Shown in pieces: positions 1-7,642 of a DNA stretch of 30,657 nucleotides. The DNA comes from an uncultured Pedobacter sp. (GTDB lineage Bacteria; Bacteroidota; Bacteroidia; Sphingobacteriales; Sphingobacteriaceae). Position 1 is the stretch's first letter, and every line of letters begins with the position of its first letter. The notes beneath the pieces are model-generated. The model made no database searches. It worked only from the letters and a program-made list of their open reading frames with translations, and had not been told where the DNA came from. Both the position numbers and the translations under genes were made by a program. The stretch is from NCBI GenBank assembly GCA_938008555.1, contig CALLKE010000109.1:1-30657 (forward strand), given 5' to 3'.

Positions 1-117
1 AGAAACAATAAATTTGTTGTTGGAGTTAGAGTGGTGAGATTGGGATATCAAAAAATTGATAAACATTTAGAGATTCTAATAAATGCTGATATCAGTAAGC
101 TGAAAAAATTATTATAA
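1..117 (+). CDS. C-terminal end of an unidentified protein (5' truncated by window)
   Basis: Frame 1 is open from the first base to tandem stops TAA TAA at 115-120, giving 38 residues ending ISKLKKLL. The last residues are basic and leucine-rich, which is compatible with a helical C-terminus. There is too little sequence to assign a family. The double stop and the intergenic sequence after it favour a real gene end over a chance open frame. Confidence 0.4.
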   Translation, partial: RNNKFVVGVRVVRLGYQKIDKHLEILINADISKLKKLL

Positions 118-241
118 TAATGGTTCTCTATAATTTTGTTACATCTAACATATAAAAATATAGAAGCATGTGTATAATCGAGCCTGACATGTGAGTCAGT
201 CAAGAATTGTAGTCTATATTTTACTTTCCGTTGTTCAAGAA

Positions 242-269
242 AAAGGCTCTAGAATTTTCTAGAGCCTTT
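242..269. terminator. Strong, probably bidirectional, rho-independent terminator
   Basis: A perfect 13-bp inverted repeat (arms 242-254 and 257-269, AAAGGCTCTAGAA and its complement) surrounds a tiny loop. Read on the minus strand the stem is followed by TTTTTC, so it fits termination of the minus-strand gene ending at 296. The plus-strand side has T residues within the stem and weaker T-tract support. Confidence 0.8.
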
Positions 270-295
270 AAAAAATTTAACTATGGTGTAAAAAA

Positions 296-670
296 TCAGT
301 TATTGGGATCTTGTTTTTTTTGAAGTATGTCTTTTAGAATCATCTCTGCTAAGAGAGTGTCCTTTCCTCTTAATTGCCTACACAATTCTCTGATATCACT
401 TTCATCAGCCTCCTGAAGAAGGGGAATGCTTTTCAGGAGTAAATAATTAAAAGTTCTACAAAGAAAATCAAAAACTTCAGGTTTGTTAGTAAGAAATAAT
501 GATTGAAGTTCCTTATTGTCTAATAAATCATGCTTAATATGTGAAATATAAGATTTACCTTTGTTTTGTTCAACAAAATCAAGAATGCGCTTAAGCGAAC
601 CTCCATCTAAGTTATTAAGTTTTTCTAATATTTCAGGGAGATAAATTTTCTCCTCAAACTGTTCTAACAA
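296..670 (-). CDS. C-terminal continuation of the exported helical-repeat protein, beyond an amber codon
   Basis: This 124-residue frame starts at a TTG and has no ribosome binding site of its own. It is in the same frame as the gene upstream (674-1594), separated from it only by one TAG (676-674) and one ACT codon. Its first 60 residues (LLEQFEEKIYLPEILEKLNN) are a degenerate copy of the last 65 residues of the upstream gene (LLEYIEGRIYPTGILNNLNK), so the two frames were one protein of about 432 residues built of repeated alpha-helical units. A CAG-to-TAG change would explain the split. I do not recognise the family. A hairpin terminator at 242-269 closes the transcript. Confidence 0.6.
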   Translation of the reverse strand: MLEQFEEKIYLPEILEKLNNLDGGSLKRILDFVEQNKGKSYISHIKHDLLDNKELQSLFLTNKPEVFDFLCRTFNYLLLKSIPLLQEADESDIRELCRQLRGKDTLLAEMILKDILQKKQDPNN

Positions 671-673
671 AGT

Positions 674-1594
674 CTAAAGATTCTCAGGCTCGATTTTTTG
701 TAGAAGCTCTGCAAAAGACGATTCTGCTATTAAAAATGAAAGGATAGTTTTAATTTTAAGATTATCCTTGCTCTTCTCAAGTACCTTTATCAGTTTCTTT
801 ATCTGCTCGTTTTGTAGCTTGTTTAAATTGTTTAAAATTCCTGTGGGATAAATTCTGCCTTCAATGTATTCTAATAGAACCGTAGGAGATTCACTTTTAA
901 CCTTAGATAAAAGCTCTACAAGACTTTTTGCGTCAACTGGCGAAGAAAAAATTTGATTAATTTGTGGATTATTTTTACATAATTGATTCAATTTTTCTGA
1001 TTCTGTGGGGTAATCCTTTAGGGCTGCTAGACTGCTCGGTTCAAAAATAAGTAAAAATTCTAGGTTATTGATGCTATCTGAAAATTTACTGAAAAATTCT
1101 GGATTACTTAAAAAGCACTCCACTATATGACTCTGTTTGTGATGATCTATTTTGCTTAACTCTAATGCAATCTTATCTTCATCGACTTTACCGAAAGAAT
1201 AGAGCAAGAGAGACAAACAATTAGGATTTTTAAATGTTTTCTGAATTTCCATATCATTCGTATTAATATAATCAACTATTTTTTTGGAAGTCTCTTTAAT
1301 TAAATTTAAGAAATCTTTCGTACAGATTTGCAACCTTAAATTTGAAGAGATCTCTTCAAAAGCTTCTGTAAAAATTTTTCTAATATTAGGATTATTGATC
1401 TCTTGAATTATTTGTTTACCTTCTTGAATAAGGTTAGCAGGTAATTTCCCTTTTTCTATTTGAGCACTGCTCGAGGAGAAATTAGATTTAGCATTAAAAC
1501 TACTATCATCAGGGTCATCCATAGCAACAGCAACGCTTATCAGAGTTGAGCTTAATAGGGAAAGGGTGAGGGTGAGGAAATTTTTAATTGCCAT
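674..1594 (-). CDS. Secreted helical-repeat protein of unknown function, N-terminal part
   Basis: The gene encodes 306 residues starting with a clear Sec signal peptide: basic MAIKNF, a hydrophobic stretch to about residue 23, and a likely signal peptidase I site AVA|MD. The mature part is acidic and lysine-rich, low in aromatics and predicted to be almost all alpha-helix, with degenerate repeats. The last repeat is duplicated just past the stop codon (see 296-670), which shows that the frame ends at a premature TAG. An exported, AT-rich, repeat-built protein in a host-associated bacterium could be an effector or envelope protein, but that is inference; no catalytic motif is visible. The ribosome binding site is weak. 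Confidence 0.65.
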   Translation of the reverse strand: MAIKNFLTLTLSLLSSTLISVAVAMDDPDDSSFNAKSNFSSSSAQIEKGKLPANLIQEGKQIIQEINNPNIRKIFTEAFEEISSNLRLQICTKDFLNLIKETSKKIVDYINTNDMEIQKTFKNPNCLSLLLYSFGKVDEDKIALELSKIDHHKQSHIVECFLSNPEFFSKFSDSINNLEFLLIFEPSSLAALKDYPTESEKLNQLCKNNPQINQIFSSPVDAKSLVELLSKVKSESPTVLLEYIEGRIYPTGILNNLNKLQNEQIKKLIKVLEKSKDNLKIKTILSFLIAESSFAELLQKIEPENL

Positions 1595-1630
1595 CTTGTT
1601 ACATCCAGTATTAGTTAAATTTTCTGAAAT

Positions 1631-1656
1631 ATTTAATTATATTTAATTATATTTAA
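1631..1656. repeat. Short AT-rich tandem repeat in the promoter region of the 674-1594 gene
   Basis: The 10-base unit ATTTAATTAT is repeated 2.6 times, about 37-62 bases upstream of the minus-strand start at 1594. Its position suggests it overlaps the promoter, where copy-number change could alter expression. No clear -35 box could be assigned. Confidence 0.5.
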
Positions 1657-1784
1657 AAAATAGAATTTCTCTAGAATTAAGTCAACAAAAAAGAGGGAAT
1701 TAAAAATCACTATTTTAGAAAAAAGGCTTCACAGTAATTTGAATAAAAATTTTATAAAATTTACAATTTGCGTTTGATTGTTAA

Positions 1785-2605
1785 TCAAAAAACTTAGGGC
1801 TGAAGTTAAAAAACGTCCTTAAAGAAGATCAACTCTTGATTTATCAGGTGAAGGGCACAGAAAGCATTTCCTCGCCTTTTGAATTTGAACTTGACTTATA
1901 TTCTCCCTCTTTTGATCTCAATTTAGAAAAGCTGTTGGGGACTGTCTTAACGGTCAGTTTAGAAGCTGAAGATGAACAACGAAAACCAGTAAAACTCCTC
2001 CATTTTTCAGACATAATTGGCAAAATTGAACAGTCTGAAACCCTTCCACTTAATTCTCAAGAGGGGATGACTACTTACAAAGCTTTTATTTACCCAAAAT
2101 TGTGGTTGCTTCAGTTTTCCAAAGTTTATCGAATTTTTCAAAAAAAGAAGACACTTGATATTGTAACGCAAGTTTTAAAAGAAAATGGGATTACAGATTT
2201 TGACAATTTGGTTTCAAAATGTGGACAGACTATCAGGGAATATTGTGTTCAGTATAGCGCGAGGGTTGTTTTGATTTTGTCTCTCGCTTGCTAGAGGAAG
2301 AGGGAATCTTTTATTTTTTTAATCATTCTGACAGGGGGTATCACTTAGTTTTGGCGGATCATAACTCCGCTACCAAGCCTATTACCTCAATACGCCTTTC
2401 GCTTATTACCCAAACTGAACCGCAATTTTTTAATATTTTGTATCAATTTAGAGTTAAAAAGAAAATCATTCCAAAGCAATTTCAAATGGTTGACTATAAC
2501 TATTTAACGCCGTTAAATTCACTTCATCCTAAATTGTCTGGCAAGGGACAAGGGGGGATGATTAAGATTTCAATACCAGGTCAAGTTACCGTTATGGTTC
2601 CTTAA
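1785..2605 (+). pseudogene. vgrG: VgrG/TssI type VI secretion spike protein, truncated and frameshifted
   Basis: The first frame (usable from about 1785, no ATG) reads KEDQLLIYQVKGTESISSPF and continues through the YKAFIYPKLWLL and RIFQKKKTLDIV blocks, typical of the N-terminal gp27-like domain of VgrG. It reaches REYCVQYSA at about 2263 and then loses frame. The next frame resumes with FDFVSRLLEEEGIFYFF, the hallmark VgrG motif, and runs to about residue 105 before stopping at 2605. The OB-fold (gp5) and needle domains are absent, where an intact VgrG has 600 or more residues. No other type VI genes are in the window. It is a relic of a type VI locus and is not expected to be functional. Confidence 0.85.
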
Positions 2606-2618
2606 AGAGGACTTGCTT

Positions 2619-3108
2619 TTAAGTTGACGCCTCTAAATTTGTAGGCTTTTTAAAATCTGCTGCGCTATAGAATGGTAAACGATAGGCTTGGCTTGAGTTA
2701 GGACAAAAGGCAAGCCCTTGATCTCCACTTTGACGTAAAGCAAGATCAATAGGGACGTACCCTAGCTTCTGTTTTTTTGAGCTCTCATCTAACAAACAAA
2801 ATATTTTGGACGCTTAGTTCTCAAAACAGCCTCCTTCTTTCGAATAAACTGCCAGTTTTAGGATGTAATTTATCGGTTTCAAGATCATGACGGATGCTCA
2901 CAACAAAATATCCAAGTGAAGCTAATTTATTCGCGATAAAAGAATATTCTGTATTTTTTACTCCATATCTATGATTTATGATCATGACGGAAAGCTTAAT
3001 AATTCCTGCTTTAGCTTTGCCTTTTGATTCACCTTGATAAACGACTACGAGAATAGATCTGTTTCTTTCGATATCAAACAGCTGAACTTTTTTAATTCCA
3101 GCGCATAG
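2619..3108 (-). pseudogene. Alpha/beta-hydrolase relic
   Basis: A frame without a start codon runs from 3108 to a TGA at 2821 and contains NTEYSFIANKLASLGYFVVS followed by IRHDLETDK and GSLFERR. This resembles the N-terminal third of a small alpha/beta-hydrolase family with the oxyanion-region motif NHGYG; here it reads NHRYG, so a conserved glycine is lost. After the TGA the same frame gives VQNILFV, a stop, then ELKKTEARV, which fits the expected continuation. A second frame from about 2814 to 2619 (LGYVPIDLALRQSGDQGLAF) is open but not recognised. No nucleophile elbow or catalytic histidine remains. Confidence 0.6.
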
Positions 3109-3171
3109 CTAAAAGAACTTATATTCAAAAAAATATTAAGAAAATTAATAATTTAAAATTAAATTTCATTT

Positions 3172-3860
3172 TTATTTTCTTTTAATCAATCCAACGAGTC
3201 TTACTGGCGCTTCTGTGCCATTTTTGATTTTGATGGGAAGGACCATAACAAAGCTGCCTAATGGTGGCATACTATCTAAATTTGCCACATTTTCTATCAA
3301 TATCTTTCCAGCACCTAAAAAGTCTTATGAACTTTAAAACCATCTTCTAGCCGATCAGGTGAAAGCGTATCAATACCAAGGGCGTTGACATTTCTTTCAA
3401 GGAGCAATTTTGCTGCTTCAGGAGATACTGATGGAAACACATGGTTGTTATGATATTTTAAAGGCTCATTCCAGAGTTTGCTCCAGCCGGTTTTAACCAT
3501 CACACATGAACCTTTGGCAATAGCGCCGTACTTACTCTCAAAGTCAGTAATATCTTTTGCGCTTAGGCTATAGCGTTCATGGCATTTATCTTCAATCTCG
3601 ATCACCACGCAAGGTAACATCAAGTCATTCACGTCAAAATCATGAATGCACTTGCCTCCAGCAATACAGTGGCTTGGCGCATCCATATGGGTACCAATAC
3701 CCGCATGCATTTTGATTTTCATCACACGAAATTTATCTTCGTCTGAGCAATCAGAATAGTCTATGTGCAGTTCATGATTAAATCCGCAACCACCATTCCA
3801 TGTAGGGATAGTGCTATCAAGTGCGTGGGTTAGGTCTATAAGTTTATAGGGGAAAGTCAT
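3172..3860 (-). pseudogene. Cyclase-family metal-dependent hydrolase (kynurenine formamidase-like), single frameshift
   Basis: From the ATG at 3860 the frame encodes KLIDLTHALDSTIPTWNG and the metal-binding signature HAGIGTHMDAPSH, then VMVKTGW and LGIDTLSPD, all typical of the cyclase/KynB fold. It stops at 3315 within HKTF. A frame shift of one base at a T-run near 3315 restores the family C-terminus (LGAGKILIENVANL, then MPPLGSFVMVLPIKIKNG) to a TAA at 3174-3172, for about 229 residues, the usual length. All metal ligands are upstream of the shift. The homopolymer site means an assembly error is possible and the gene may be intact. The start overlaps the VOC stop by four bases (ATGA), so it is the last gene of the minus-strand operon. 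Confidence 0.8.
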
Positions 3861-4294
3861 CGGGCACTCTCTTCTAGATGACCATTGTCATCTTTCGGTC
3901 CAGGCCAGAAAAATGGGTTATATGCGATCTCCCATAAATGTCCGTCAAGGTCAATAAAATATCCAGAAAATCCACCCCATTCAGTTTTTTGAGCTTGCTT
4001 TACAATATGAGCACCGGCATTTTTAGCTTGCTCCAAGATATCTGTAACCTGATTTTCGTTTTCAACATTATGCGCTAGTGTGATCCCTCTAAAACCAGAG
4101 GAGGCAACATCTATTTGCGCATCTTGAGCTAATAATTCCCATGGATAAAGCGATAACCAGCTGCCGTTAAGCATGAAAAAGCTGATATTTCCTTCAAAAT
4201 CCATTTTTGGAAATCCAAGCCCTTCTTCATAGAATCTTGTGGCCTTAGTTAAGTCTTTTGTTCCTAAAGTAATAATATTAATTCTTGGCTTCAT
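3857..4294 (-). CDS. VOC (glyoxalase/bleomycin-resistance fold) family protein
   Basis: The 145-residue protein has the two beta-alpha-beta-beta-beta modules of the VOC superfamily. It starts INIITLGTKDLTKATRFYEE and has a second module ending in YFIDLDGHLWEIAYNPFFWP, where the aspartate-glycine-histidine and the glutamate of WEIAYNP fit the metal-site region. The substrate is not evident; the family covers glyoxalases, dioxygenases and drug-binding proteins. A good ribosome binding site (TAGGAG) lies upstream and overlaps the stop codon of the preceding GNAT-GNAT gene. It is translationally coupled to the cyclase gene through an ATGA overlap. Confidence 0.8.
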   Translation of the reverse strand: MKPRINIITLGTKDLTKATRFYEEGLGFPKMDFEGNISFFMLNGSWLSLYPWELLAQDAQIDVASSGFRGITLAHNVENENQVTDILEQAKNAGAHIVKQAQKTEWGGFSGYFIDLDGHLWEIAYNPFFWPGPKDDNGHLEESAR

Positions 4295-4304
4295 TTTTTA
4301 ACTC

Positions 4305-5306
4305 CTATTTTAATTTCTTCGTAAACCACAGCACCAGATCATCATCGAGTGGGTAGCTTCCTAGGATGGTTGGTTGGTAATTGTAAGTAACGCCTTTTCC
4401 ATCAGGAATATAGCCACGTTTCACGTAAAGTCTTTGAGCTGCTCCATACCCACCGTCGTCGCCTGCATAGAGGCCAACACCGATACCTATAATATCTGAT
4501 CTAGTTGCTGCCTCTTTTTCCGCTGTATCAAGCAGTAAAGAGCCAATACCTATTTTTCTAAAGGTAGGCAGTACGTTTAAATCCATAATTTCTGGGATGT
4601 TTTGCTCTTGAAAAGATGGATACGAAGAACGCCATTTTAATGTTACGTAACCGGCGAATTGATCATGCACGTGAGCCACCCAAACGAGTCGCTCGCCTCC
4701 CTCTGCTTCCTTTAAATATCTTTCAAAAACACTAGCTGGTTTATTCCAGCCGATTTGGTTAAAAGCCGATACAATAATGGGAATGTCATCTGCTCTGAAG
4801 CTCTCAATTAAGATAGAGGGATGCTTGTTATCAATTGTAAACAAACACTGACATGTATTAAAACGCTCAAAATTCTTGATATACTCCATCCCAATCATCT
4901 GTAGCAGTTGACATGACTTAATGTTTGCTTTTTGTGTGATAGCAACGATTTTATTTAACTTTAGAGTATTGAATCCATAATCTATGCATGCTGCTGCAGC
5001 TTCACGAGCAAATCCTTTCCCCCAAAACTTCGGAAAAAACAAATAAGAAAGCTCCATGCCATCTTCAGAATGATGCAATCCACAAAGACCTATTATTTTT
5101 TTGGCGATTTTGTCAAAGACGACACATCGCCCAAATTGATATAGGTCCCAATGATTTTGAAGCTCAACTACTTTTTGCTTGATAAGATCATCAGAAATAA
5201 TGCCACCAAGGAACTGTCGAACTTTCTCATCTCGCCATAGATTCTCTATTATCAACATATCGTCATTTGTTGGGCGAGATAACAATAAGCGCGGAGTTTC
5301 AATCAT
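4305..5306 (-). CDS. Tandem GNAT-GNAT acetyltransferase fusion
   Basis: The 333-residue protein contains two GNAT N-acetyltransferase domains. The N-terminal half (1-158) is RimJ/RimL-like: IETPRLLLSRP, a motif A at FWGKGFAREA (94-103) and a C-terminal block KANIKSCQLLQMIGM. The second half (165-333) is a separate GNAT with the acetyl-CoA loop FRKIGIGSLLLD (249-260) and YGAAQRLYVKRGY. Both acetyl-CoA-binding loops look intact, so both domains may be active, on one substrate at two sites or on different substrates. The start overlaps the stop of the upstream triple-fusion gene by four bases. The substrate is unknown; a role in detoxifying amine-containing compounds is inferred from the neighbours only. 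Confidence 0.85.
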   Translation of the reverse strand: MIETPRLLLSRPTNDDMLIIENLWRDEKVRQFLGGIISDDLIKQKVVELQNHWDLYQFGRCVVFDKIAKKIIGLCGLHHSEDGMELSYLFFPKFWGKGFAREAAAACIDYGFNTLKLNKIVAITQKANIKSCQLLQMIGMEYIKNFERFNTCQCLFTIDNKHPSILIESFRADDIPIIVSAFNQIGWNKPASVFERYLKEAEGGERLVWVAHVHDQFAGYVTLKWRSSYPSFQEQNIPEIMDLNVLPTFRKIGIGSLLLDTAEKEAATRSDIIGIGVGLYAGDDGGYGAAQRLYVKRGYIPDGKGVTYNYQPTILGSYPLDDDLVLWFTKKLK

Positions 5307-7225
5307 AACACCTTACCTACAGGAACATCATGTGGATCAGATTCATGGCTTTCAGGATCATCAAATGGCATCTCTGTATAGCCGTTTTTGAGATAGAACC
5401 TTAAGCTGCTTTGTCTGGACTCAGCATGAATGCTTTTAACACCTAAACTTTTCAACCACTTCTCGATTAAGGCCAAAAATACGCTACCAGAATTTTGATT
5501 TCGCTTATTCTCATCAACAGCAATAATTCGTATGGCTGCTCTAGACTCAGACCAAAATTGAATATGGGCGTAAGCGACGATCTCTGTGCCTTGATATAAA
5601 ACGAGATGAGCATGCTCCGAATGGTTAAAGGTCCATATGTAAGGATCTGCTATGCCATGAGGGCCAAAGAAATATGTATCGCGGAAGTGCTTTACAGCTT
5701 GCCATTCTGTATCATCATTACACTTCAGCATGCGCGTTTTGTTGAAACTTGCTTCCCTCAAAACGCTTCGAATAAAATCACCTTTGCGCAACGTGTAATG
5801 AGGGAATCCGGTATCTGATCTGTGGTGCGATGATTCATCAAGCAATAACCGCTCTTTAAGCTTGGCATAAGCTTCTCTTGCTTCTGGGTGAGTTTTTAAG
5901 TAATCGCGAAACAGAATATTCGCCTCTGTTTCAGGATGGTTTTCTTCAAAAACGTGTAGATTAATTTTATGCTTCTCGCGTTTGGTAAATCCAAATTTAA
6001 AGGGGATATTCCACTCACCTTTATAAGCAAAACCTGCTTTTTCAAGCTGCCCAATAGAGAGCTCTCCATTTTTCACAACAGCAATCATATCAATTTTAGG
6101 CTTTGCACAAAGATCAGGTACAGATGTTGACCCAATATGGTGAATCTCTAAAAGATTATCGCCCAAGGCTGCTTTGATCAACTTGCTTTCAATTTCAAAG
6201 ATATGAGGCCAATTAGGATTATAGGGGATGACTGCAATACGGTCTATTTTTTGCATGGGATTTAACTCTGACAAAATATGGGTTATGAGCTCGAAAATAT
6301 CAGTGAATCGATTTGGATGATTTTCAGGTTCTGATCGCTTAAGGCAGTCAAGCAAAGACAATAAATTCAATAAATGTATGCTGATATACCAATTTTCAGG
6401 TAAGGTAACACCACCAACGGCCAACCCCTTGAGGAATGAGTTCTGAAATTCAGGTGGCATTTTATGGGCATACCGTAGCATGTTAGCGACGTCCCAAAGA
6501 TAAGATCCAGAAAAAGCAAATTCCCAGTCTAAAATGCCGGTTACAACCCAAGAGCCATTAATTTTATCTACCAAAATATTAGCAGGATCAAAGTCACCAT
6601 GAACGAGGTGTTTTTCATTGTCTGTTGGAAATAAGTATGCGTATTCCTCTATAAGCTTGCGGATTTCTGAAATCATCTCGGACGATAATACAGATAATAC
6701 AGTTCTGTGAGCTAAACAATCATGCGCAAACTTTGTGACATCAGAAGATTCATGAGGACTTACATCCAATTCTTTGTTCAGAAAACCGGCTGTTGAAAAT
6801 TCATGCGCTGTAATTTTTGAGAGAATTGTACCCACCTGATACATGATTGCACTCAGATCATGCGGAACACCTCCCAGCAAAAGATCTTGCAGTGGTATGC
6901 CAGGCACAAACTTTGTAATAGCAAAATGATGCCCTTCAAGTTCGCCGATATAATGCGTTAGCGGTACCGGGACTGTTTCTTTTAACAAGGTCGCTAGTTT
7001 TTGTTCGCGGTAAGCAGCATCTTTGTCGCGTAAATAAACACGCAAAATCAGCGGCTGGTTTTCATGTTCTAGCTGAATTTTAATGTTGAGGTTAGCACAT
7101 CCGCCAGCAATCAATTCACTTGATGTAAGTTTTTTATCAGGGTAAGCAAGGCGTACCATTTTCTCTACCATGCCTTCTGGCAGCTGATATGTGACACTTG
7201 TTTTTTCCCAAGAGCTTTTAAACAT
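5303..7225 (-). CDS. Triple fusion: aminoglycoside-phosphotransferase-like kinase, GrpB/UPF0157 domain and GNAT acetyltransferase
   Basis: A single uninterrupted 640-residue frame carries three domains. Residues 1-320 form an APH-family kinase with the Brenner motif HGDFDPAN (209-216) and the magnesium-binding LDWE (232-235). Residues 323-490 are a GrpB/UPF0157 domain, a nucleotidyltransferase-like fold, with IHHIGSTSVP (361-370) and INLHVF (421-426). Residues 495-640 are a GNAT with a degenerate acetyl-CoA loop (KRNQNSG) and SSLRFYLKNGY. Each domain is close to full length, so this is a genuine fusion, not an overlap artefact. Its ATG shares one base with the stop of the upstream broken GNAT gene (TAATG) and its stop overlaps the GNAT-GNAT start. 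It resembles bifunctional resistance enzymes in architecture (kinase plus acetyltransferase), but the substrates are unknown. Confidence 0.88.
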   Translation of the reverse strand: MFKSSWEKTSVTYQLPEGMVEKMVRLAYPDKKLTSSELIAGGCANLNIKIQLEHENQPLILRVYLRDKDAAYREQKLATLLKETVPVPLTHYIGELEGHHFAITKFVPGIPLQDLLLGGVPHDLSAIMYQVGTILSKITAHEFSTAGFLNKELDVSPHESSDVTKFAHDCLAHRTVLSVLSSEMISEIRKLIEEYAYLFPTDNEKHLVHGDFDPANILVDKINGSWVVTGILDWEFAFSGSYLWDVANMLRYAHKMPPEFQNSFLKGLAVGGVTLPENWYISIHLLNLLSLLDCLKRSEPENHPNRFTDIFELITHILSELNPMQKIDRIAVIPYNPNWPHIFEIESKLIKAALGDNLLEIHHIGSTSVPDLCAKPKIDMIAVVKNGELSIGQLEKAGFAYKGEWNIPFKFGFTKREKHKINLHVFEENHPETEANILFRDYLKTHPEAREAYAKLKERLLLDESSHHRSDTGFPHYTLRKGDFIRSVLREASFNKTRMLKCNDDTEWQAVKHFRDTYFFGPHGIADPYIWTFNHSEHAHLVLYQGTEIVAYAHIQFWSESRAAIRIIAVDENKRNQNSGSVFLALIEKWLKSLGVKSIHAESRQSSLRFYLKNGYTEMPFDDPESHESDPHDVPVGKVL

Positions 7226-7642
7226 TACAAGCTCCGCTTTAAAAAGAGACAGTTGGAATTTTGCGTATAGCCTGGTCTCTCGAAATCCACTGTGTATCCC
7301 AATTTTTCATAGAATGATTTAGCGCCCTGAAAGCTCATTGTAGCAACGATTGCCAGGCACATCCATTCTCACAGCCATAATCATGAACCGCTTCCATCAA
7401 TTGATTCCCCAAACCTTTCTTGCGGTAATCAGGATGGACCCATAATTGATCTGTATAAATACAGCCGAAAATTACACTCCCATTACAACCAGCTATGATT
7501 TGATTCTGTTCATCTCGTATGAAAAATGCAAAAGGATGAGCTGCGCCGTATTCAGGTGTTTTTCGATTGATTTGTTCTGTTAGAAAATCACACTCCCGTT
7601 GCAGCCTGCAATGATCAGGTGTGGAGTGTGCTCAAGGTTCAT
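7225..7642 (-). pseudogene. Broken GNAT acetyltransferase with a chimeric 5' end
   Basis: From the ATG at 7642 the frame gives MNLEHTPHL then IIAGCNGSVIF and stops. In another frame the body of a GNAT continues: ECDFLTEQINRKTPEYG, AFFIRDEQNQ, a second IIAGCNGSVIF, DQLWVHPDYRKKGLGNQLME (motif A) and, after a further frameshift near 7345, ATMSFQGAKSFYEKLGY. IIAGCNGSVIF is therefore encoded twice, by segments about 79% identical whose differences are all synonymous. This suggests recombination with a diverged paralogue. At least two frame breaks make the gene non-functional as written. The start overlaps the stop of the GyrI-like gene by four bases (ATGA). Confidence 0.8.
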
